From: Lactobacillaceae bacterium UBA5807
Lineage (GTDB): Bacteria > Bacillota > Bacilli > Lactobacillales > Lactobacillaceae
Reading direction: 5' to 3'
Assembly: GCA_002418005.1 (NCBI GenBank)
Contig: DIDF01000014.1
Span: 1-9,488 of the forward strand
DNA: 9,488 nt
Position 1 is the first letter of the stretch, and every line of letters begins with the position of its first letter. Below, piece by piece: positions 6,072-9,488 of this stretch. A model generated the notes under the pieces. That model was not told where the DNA came from and searched no databases. It saw only the letters and a list, made by a program, of their open reading frames with translations. The translations under genes were made by a program, and so were the position numbers.

Positions 6072-6079
6072 TTTCATTT

Positions 6080-6283
6080 ATGAAACAAGGTACTGTTAAA
6101 TGGTTCAACGCTGACAAAGGTTATGGCTTTATTACTACTGATGATGGTGACGTATTCGTTCACTTCTCAGCTATTAACAAAGACGGCTTCAAGTCATTAG
6201 ACGAAGGCCAACATGTAACTCTTGACGTTGAAGACAGCGATCGTGGTCCTCAAGCAGCAAACGTTACTGTTGTTGATGACTAA
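6080..6283 (+). CDS. csp: Cold-shock protein, CspA family
   Basis: A single cold-shock domain (OB-fold) that binds single-stranded RNA and DNA and acts in the cytosol as an RNA chaperone or translation aid. Seen in the 67 residues: Lys7-Trp8-Phe9, RNP1 KGYGFI (13-18), RNP2 VFVHFS (25-30), and the usual acidic C-terminal half ending VTVVDD. Length is exactly typical. A strong AGGAGG site precedes it, with its own promoter, a long leader and a strong terminator, so it is a single-gene transcript. Which csp paralogue this is, and whether it is cold-inducible or constitutive, cannot be decided here. Confidence 0.97.
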   Translation: MKQGTVKWFNADKGYGFITTDDGDVFVHFSAINKDGFKSLDEGQHVTLDVEDSDRGPQAANVTVVDD

Positions 6284-6301
6284 TTTAAATTAATCATTGA
6301 T

Positions 6302-6335
6302 AAAAAAAGCAGGTGCACTTGCACCTGCTTTTTTT
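6302..6335. terminator. csp terminator
   Basis: Seven A, GCAGGTGCA, CT, TGCACCTGC and seven T form a perfect hairpin with a short loop. It begins 19 bases after the csp stop and by symmetry can act in both directions. Confidence 0.97.
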
Positions 6336-6350
6336 GTACATATTTTTATA

Positions 6351-6596
6351 AGAAAAAAAATTAACTACAAAGTAAGTAATGATAAGCTAAATAAGTATTC
6401 AGTAGTCATCGACCTTCCTCATAGTGGCATAATCATCCCGCATAAAATTAAGGCTAATCTTTTAAAAGATGCATTACTCCCTAATACTGATTGGTTTTTA
6501 CCTAAGCTTTATAGTTTTCTACCCCAAATGGGTTTCACGGTTTTGGAAAATATTTTAAGCAGATACGTAGTTGATCCCAACCGAGATGTTTCATAA
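6351..6596 (+). pseudogene. N-formylglutamate amidohydrolase-like remnant (N-terminal part)
   Basis: The frame reads VVIDLPHSGIIIP, then NTDWFLPKLYSFL, then SRYVVDPNRD. These match in order the PHSG, D-T-D-W and SRYVxDxNRD blocks at the start of N-formylglutamate amidohydrolase (PF05013), a metal-dependent deformylase family. About 80 residues remain of a family usually near 250 to 280. No start codon with a ribosome binding site exists in frame: the open frame runs back through the csp terminator, and the nearby ATG (6379) is in another frame and soon stops. It ends at TAA right after NRDVS. Family resemblance is from memory, but the three ordered motifs make it likely. Confidence 0.6.
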
Positions 6597-6701
6597 ATAT
6601 ATCTCGGATCGCTTCTTTGGTGAGGAAATATTATCAAGCTTTTTGCTCAAGCCCAAGGAAACTTGTATCACTTATTTGAAAAATTATCGAATATGCTATA
6701 A
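6597..6701 (+). pseudogene. Frameshifted C-terminal remnant before a terminator
   Basis: One frame reads RKYYQAF and, after a one-base shift at the T-run near 6642-6646, another reads AQAQGNLYHLFEKLSNML and stops at TAA (6699-6701). The stop overlaps the first base of the terminator at 6700. This looks like the decayed end of a real gene. It may be the C-terminal helix of the same amidohydrolase with the middle of the gene deleted, but a different gene is possible. Confidence 0.4.
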
Positions 6702-6740
6702 AAACTCCAACTCACAGATTTTTTATGAGTTGGAGTTTTT
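6700..6740. terminator. Bidirectional terminator between two remnants
   Basis: AAAAACTCCAACTCA (6700-6714) pairs perfectly over 15 bases with TGAGTTGGAGTTTTT (6726-6740) around an 11-base loop. Both strands end in a T-tract, so it suits both the plus-strand remnant and the minus-strand flavodoxin-like remnant that converge here. Confidence 0.93.
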
Positions 6741-6758
6741 AATTTTGAATTCTATACC

Positions 6759-7019
6759 CTATGCGTGGGCAGCGCCTTTAAGTGAATCCGCGAAGGAAGT
6801 AATCTCTTCTTTTTGATGAGAAGAAAAATTACCCAGTTTTGGCATTAAGCCGTGTAAAAACAGACTCTTTTTATCAATTGGAATTTTTCTTTCTTTCAGA
6901 ATCTTACCAATCCCTTTTTCTATGGTAAAGAAACTACCACCAGTACCAAAAAGCACAACTTCACCAATTTGACTTGGGTCAAGTTTTTGAGCATATTCCT
7001 TTAAATTATCTGATTGCAT
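6759..7019 (-). pseudogene. Flavodoxin-like remnant lacking its N-terminal half
   Basis: The 86-codon frame reads EVVLFGTGGSFF followed by a helix (IEKGIGKILKERKI), a strand (KSLFLHG) and a final helix (HQKEEITSFADSL). This matches the second half of a flavodoxin domain, in which the VxLFGTxG strand follows the FMN aromatic loop. Sense-like sequence continues upstream of the ATG (VRGYLAW) to an in-frame TAA at about 7049. The N-terminal phosphate-binding T/S-x-T-G-N-T loop is not found in any frame up to 7160. No proper ribosome binding site serves the ATG at 7019; AGAGGG better fits an out-of-frame ATG four bases earlier. Probably a decayed gene. A small expressed protein cannot be excluded. 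Confidence 0.5.
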
Positions 7020-7163
7020 CCATGCTAAATACCCTCTAACTTTTATTGTATTCGCTTACATATTAGGACTTTTAGAAATGATATTCAAATTCTTTGAGTG
7101 ATTATTTTGTAAGGTATGCACAACATTATTTTTCAAGGTGAACTTAAAAATTCACTAAACCGT
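7020..7163. other. Gene-free spacer, probably decayed
   Basis: Read on both strands, this spacer holds no start codon with a ribosome binding site and no frame with recognisable motifs. A minus-strand open stretch near 7050-7150 (containing KNLNIISKSPNM) lacks a start and similarity. It may contain the eroded N-terminal part of the flavodoxin-like gene. Confidence 0.4.
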
Positions 7164-7212
7164 AAAAAATGGTCCTCAGCTTTTATTTCCAATCACTGAG
7201 AAACCATTTTTT
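7164..7212. terminator. Terminator of the small membrane protein gene
   Basis: AAAAAATGGT pairs perfectly with ACCATTTTTT. Inside, CTCAG pairs with CTGAG across a small bulge, leaving a 16-base loop. It lies 22 bases beyond the membrane-protein stop on the minus strand and has T-tracts on both strands. Confidence 0.85.
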
Positions 7213-7234
7213 AACAATATTAAAAATTCCATAC

Positions 7235-7639
7235 CTATCCGATATTAAAAATTCTCAACAAAACACCAAAGACCATCGCAAATGAAACAACGTTCATAAT
7301 CGTGTATTTTTGAAGTGGTTTAGTGACCTTCATTGCCATATCCATACTTTTACTTTCATCAACTTGATATTCTCTAGCAATCGAGTTAGATAAAAATAGC
7401 ATCATAAACGTTTGATTAAATTGAAAAGCCACTGCAATAAATCCAAAAATAACGCTGCCAACTAATAAAATAATTTCCAACTGGCTTGGGAAAAACACTG
7501 CCAGATGGTTATTGGCATATAACACAAAAGCAGCTGAAAAAGCTAACAGACTTTGGGATACCGTAATTCGATCCTTTTTAATCGATTGAACAGATTCAGC
7601 AAATGATTCATTTAGTTCTTTAGTAGATAGTTGTTTCAT
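7235..7639 (-). CDS. Small membrane protein with three predicted helices, family unknown
   Basis: The 134 residues start with a charged cytosol-like segment (1-26). Hydrophobic stretches follow at about 28-50, 55-83 and 112-132, the second being long enough to pass beyond one helix. A hydrophilic loop rich in acidic residues and Lys (88-110, IAREYQVDESKSMDMAMKVT) separates the second and third. No cleavable signal, cysteine or catalytic motif is visible. An AGGGGAG ribosome binding site precedes the ATG, and the gene has its own -10 element and terminator, so it is a single-gene transcript. I do not recognise the family; transporter subunits and stress-induced membrane proteins are possible, but nothing in the sequence favours one. 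Confidence 0.8.
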   Translation of the reverse strand: MKQLSTKELNESFAESVQSIKKDRITVSQSLLAFSAAFVLYANNHLAVFFPSQLEIILLVGSVIFGFIAVAFQFNQTFMMLFLSNSIAREYQVDESKSMDMAMKVTKPLQKYTIMNVVSFAMVFGVLLRIFNIG

Positions 7640-7687
7640 TGGAGGTCTCCCCTTTCTCAGCTGTAACTTAACTTTGTTTGTATCGGT

Positions 7688-7696
7688 ATTTTAGCA
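7688..7696 (-). promoter_or_regulatory. Extended -10 of the membrane protein gene
   Basis: On the minus strand TGCTAAAAT is an extended -10 (TG, then TAAAAT at 7688-7693), about 48 bases before the ATG. The -35 position holds only TTCTCA, which an extended -10 could compensate. Confidence 0.5.
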
Positions 7697-7751
7697 TGAA
7701 ATTGCTTGAGTGAGAAATAAAACGTCTAAATTTTTTAATCCCCCAGTAGCC

Positions 7752-7786
7752 AAAGGACTCAGAGCATGAATTGTTCTGAGTCCTTT
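7752..7786. repeat. Isolated perfect 12-bp hairpin
   Basis: AAAGGACTCAGA (7752-7763) pairs perfectly with TCTGAGTCCTTT (7775-7786) around an 11-base loop. Neither strand has a proper T-tract after it; the plus side has only CCCTTTAATTT. It may be the 3' end of the dehydrogenase transcript arriving from 7940, or a protein-binding site. Confidence 0.55.
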
Positions 7787-7817
7787 CCCTTTAATTTAGG
7801 TATTATGTTGAAGATAT

Positions 7818-7930
7818 TATGTGATATTAAAGCCATATGTGTTTTGTTTTCTATGTGATATATGTGTTTGTACTATGTGTATTGAAAAATTTATGTGTTA
7901 TATGTGTTAATTTTATTCGTATGTTATGTG
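7818..7930 (-). repeat. Eight CACATA hexamers in a G-poor tract
   Basis: Read on the minus strand, CACATA occurs eight times in 113 bases (TATGTG on the plus strand at 7818, 7836, 7852, 7861, 7874, 7892, 7901 and 7925). Spacings are irregular: 18, 16, 9, 13, 18, 9 and 24. The minus strand is almost free of G here. The tract starts ten bases after the dehydrogenase stop and precedes the isolated hairpin. No open frame with a ribosome binding site was found in it. Confidence 0.7.
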
Positions 7931-7939
7931 ATAGATAGA

Positions 7940-8953
7940 CTAATTATTTGCAGTTGCCTTTGCTTTTTCGGCATCTTTTGCCTGAACTTGTTTGATATAA
8001 GCATCGACATCAAACTTCTTGGAAAATTCAGCCAAGTGAACAAGGTTTCTAAGAAAGTCATGAGTCTTTGCTTCATAGTGATTCTTTAAACCAAGATCAT
8101 AAATGTAGCCATTAATATAATCAACTTCAGTTTGACGGTTCTTTGACATGTCTTGATACATTGAAGGGAAATGAAGTGGGTTGCTTACTTCTGAGACAAC
8201 TTTAACAGTTTCCCATTCCTTTTCTCTGGTATTCAACATTGTAATTCCGGCCCGTTCGCAAACATCATAGGCTTCGTTAATAAGCTGCTTGGCTAATTTT
8301 TCTGAAACCGGTGAAGATATGTATTCACCCATTCTGATTTCAAACATAGTGCAAAGTGTGTTAACAACTGAGTTGAAAACAACCTTTGCCATTAAAGTTC
8401 CTAAAAAGTTGGTAGTCAGGTTAGGATTTAGGTTTGCATCAGTAAATTCTTTAACAATCTTATGAGTCATTTCATCAGGCTTTTCGGTTTCATTAGCTAA
8501 ATTCATCGAACCAGCACCTTTAGCACCGATAAAATCAACATCACCAGCCTTGTTTAAAACAGTTCCAATCAAAGCAGTTCCACCGAGTAATCTTTCCTTT
8601 GGGAAGTACTTATTGAGTTTTTCAATATGGCCCATACCATTCATACATGTCACGACATACTGTTTGTCATTGAAGAAATGAGCACAACGCTTCAACATAT
8701 CTGCTAATTGATATTGTTTCATAAAGACAATCAATACATCAGGATCACCTTTGTATTCTTCTGGATAATAAACATTGACTGGCACTAGGTGACGATTTTG
8801 ACCATCACGAGATACAAAGACCCCACCTTGCTGACGACAGGTTTCAACTTGCTTTTCCCACGGATCAACAAAATCGACATCATAACCTGCTTCTTGTAAT
8901 AACACTCCATAACGAAGGCCCATAGCCCCTGCACCTAATACTGTATACTTCAT
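7940..8953 (-). CDS. panE: Ketopantoate reductase / 2-hydroxyacid dehydrogenase family (PanE-like)
   Basis: A cytosolic NAD(P)H enzyme of the ketopantoate reductase family. Classical PanE reduces 2-dehydropantoate to pantoate for coenzyme A; lactic-acid-bacterial relatives also reduce 2-keto acids derived from amino acids to D-2-hydroxyacids. The 337 residues show the Rossmann loop GAGAMG (7-12), Lys79 in VFMKQYQ, NGMG (105-108), the catalytic Lys190 with Asn194 and Asn198 in KVVFNSVVN, and SMYQDMSKNRQTEVDYINGYI (264-284) with Glu276 in place of the substrate-binding glutamate. All key residues are present. The ATG at 8953 is chosen because AAAGGAG is about ten bases upstream; an in-frame TTG at 8971 overlaps that site. 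The T-box leader favours an amino-acid-linked role. No other pan genes are nearby. Confidence 0.88.
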   Translation of the reverse strand: MKYTVLGAGAMGLRYGVLLQEAGYDVDFVDPWEKQVETCRQQGGVFVSRDGQNRHLVPVNVYYPEEYKGDPDVLIVFMKQYQLADMLKRCAHFFNDKQYVVTCMNGMGHIEKLNKYFPKERLLGGTALIGTVLNKAGDVDFIGAKGAGSMNLANETEKPDEMTHKIVKEFTDANLNPNLTTNFLGTLMAKVVFNSVVNTLCTMFEIRMGEYISSPVSEKLAKQLINEAYDVCERAGITMLNTREKEWETVKVVSEVSNPLHFPSMYQDMSKNRQTEVDYINGYIYDLGLKNHYEAKTHDFLRNLVHLAEFSKKFDVDAYIKQVQAKDAEKAKATANN

Positions 8954-8996
8954 AAATAAAACTCCTTTCAAATTTTTCTGCTTTTAAGTTGGCAAA

Positions 8997-9031
8997 TAAA
9001 AAAGTCGTCCTTTAAAAATAAAGGACGACTT
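8997..9031 (-). terminator. T-box-controlled terminator
   Basis: On the minus strand AAGTCGTCCTTT pairs perfectly with AAAGGACGACTT (12 base pairs, six-base loop) and runs into a T-tract. Its 5' arm contains CCTT, which can instead pair with AAGG of the T-box sequence in the antiterminator. Confidence 0.93.
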
Positions 9032-9238
9032 GGTTGGCCGCGGTACCACCTTAATAGACACACATTTGTGTCCACTCGATCATGCTTTAACGGACAAGTC
9101 CGAAACTAGCTAACATGTTGAAATGCTCACCAGCTTAAATAGCAGTTATGAAGATATCCACTCACTCGCGCAACTCATCTCTCAGCAGTTCGATGATTCT
9201 CTGTGATCGTTTGGCAAATTTCTAACTTCAAGTTGATG
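8997..9238 (-). ncRNA. T-box riboswitch leader
   Basis: This leader senses uncharged tRNA and lets transcription continue into the dehydrogenase gene when the cognate amino acid is scarce. On the minus strand the T-box sequence AGGTGGTACCGCGG (plus 9038-9051) is nearly perfect. The UGGU bulge implies a tRNA with discriminator base A. Just before it GACACA-AATG-TGTGTC (9057-9072) forms stem III. The GCGAG followed by GAGTGG near 9158-9171 fits the AG bulge and distal loop of stem I. The specifier lies in CTATTTAAG (9134-9142): the frame could be UUA (Leu) or UUU (Phe), each followed by A, or less likely AUU (Ile). I cannot decide by eye. Confidence 0.92.
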
Positions 9239-9244
9239 GTTCGT

Positions 9245-9273
9245 ATTATGAGATTAAGATTAAAAAATGTCAA
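9245..9273 (-). promoter_or_regulatory. Promoter of the T-box leader and dehydrogenase gene
   Basis: On the minus strand TTGACA (9268-9273), a 17-base spacer and CATAAT (9245-9250) form a strong vegetative promoter. The start near 9238 gives a leader of about 285 bases before the ATG at 8953. Confidence 0.85.
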
Positions 9274-9299
9274 TAGTTTATAATTATTTTTTTAATTTT

Positions 9300-9335
9300 A
9301 AAAAAGGCAAACGCTTTAAAAACAACGTTTGCCTT
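9300..9335 (-). terminator. Terminator of the partial gene at the window end
   Basis: AAGGCAAACG (9304-9313) pairs perfectly with CGTTTGCCTT (9326-9335), loop 12 bases. On the minus strand it ends in six T. It lies about 20 bases after the partial gene. An additional all-AT hairpin, AAATAAAAT-TAT-ATTTTATTT (9339-9359), overlaps that gene's stop codon. Confidence 0.88.
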
Positions 9336-9353
9336 GCCAAATAAAATTATATT

Positions 9354-9488
9354 TTATTTATTATTCAAATTTTCAAAAATAAATTGACTTAGTTCATCCT
9401 GGTCAACATCTTGAATCTTGGATTTGGAAACTGCTTTTTTTATTACTCTTTCAGTTGGCTTTTTGCCTGTAACTCGCTGTTCAATAAC
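9354..9488 (-). CDS. C-terminal 44 residues of an unidentified protein (partial)
   Basis: The frame is open from the window edge to TAA at 9354-9356 and is followed by a good terminator, so it is the end of a real minus-strand gene. The visible part reads VIEQRVTGKKPTERVIKK, then a segment rich in Ser, Lys, Asp and Gln, and ends FIFENLNNK. It is hydrophilic and probably helical, with no motif I recognise. The gene continues beyond 9488, and no function can be given from this fragment. Confidence 0.75.
   Translation of the reverse strand, partial: VIEQRVTGKKPTERVIKKAVSKSKIQDVDQDELSQFIFENLNNK

Noticed and set aside
6297..6350. N-terminal extension of the amidohydrolase-like frame (MIKKAGALAP...)
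   Set aside because: This stretch is translation through the csp terminator hairpin from a TTG and cannot be the natural start.
6571..6816. Plus-strand 81-codon frame beginning MIPTEMFHK
   Set aside because: It reads through the bidirectional terminator and has no ribosome binding site; its first part is only one of three competing frames in decayed sequence.
7818..7930. CRISPR array or origin iterons
   Set aside because: The repeated unit is only six bases with irregular spacing and no conserved spacer length, and no cas or replication gene is nearby.
7895..8089. Plus-strand 64-codon hydrophobic, Cys-rich frame
   Set aside because: It overlaps the end of the dehydrogenase gene on the other strand and the TATGTG tract; its hydrophobic look comes from reading T-rich sequence, and it has no ribosome binding site.

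Overview
The window looks like chromosomal DNA of an AT-rich, low-GC Gram-positive bacterium, most likely in the Lactobacillaceae. The evidence is a ClpL chaperone, a CIRCE element, a T-box riboswitch, strong AGGAGG-type ribosome binding sites and many compact hairpin-plus-T-tract terminators. I cannot fix the genus. I see no phage, transposase, CRISPR or tRNA/rRNA gene.

Layout. 1-2157: an unrecognised 40-residue basic mini-protein (minus), a ribokinase-fold vitamin kinase of the ThiD/PdxK family (plus, probable TTG start), and a minus-strand pair made of a flavodoxin-fold NAD(P)H oxidoreductase and a tightly coupled 58-residue protein. 2158-2760: a divergent intergenic region with a perfect 6-4-6 inverted repeat, an OsmC-like protein (plus), then a perfect CIRCE element that also has the form of the osmC terminator. 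2761-5021: a strong promoter with CtsR half-sites upstream and a 5'-end hairpin, then clpL, an AAA+ disaggregase without a visible ClpP-binding tripeptide, and its terminator. 5022-6335: an NfsA/FRP-type flavin reductase, then a cold-shock protein with a near-consensus promoter, a leader of about 125 nt and a perfect terminator. 6336-7020: decayed DNA, with a headless N-formylglutamate amidohydrolase-like remnant (plus) meeting a headless flavodoxin-like remnant (minus) at a bidirectional terminator. 7164-7693: a small three-helix membrane protein (minus). 7750-7935: an isolated 12-bp hairpin and a G-poor tract with eight CACATA hexamers (minus-strand reading). 7940-9273: a ketopantoate reductase/2-hydroxyacid dehydrogenase family gene (minus) under a complete T-box leader with its own promoter. 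9300-9488: the terminator and last 44 codons of a further minus-strand gene.

The genes do not form one pathway. Much of the block concerns stress and redox: an OsmC thiol protein, two flavoenzymes, ClpL and Csp, each with its own promoter or terminator. The most informative features are regulatory: a CIRCE element placed as a terminator far upstream of the clpL promoter, and a T-box that ties a PanE-family dehydrogenase to tRNA charging, which suggests a role linked to amino acids. I found no convincing new multi-gene system. The best unexplained signals are the CACATA repeat tract, the coupled 58-residue protein and the 40-residue mini-protein.
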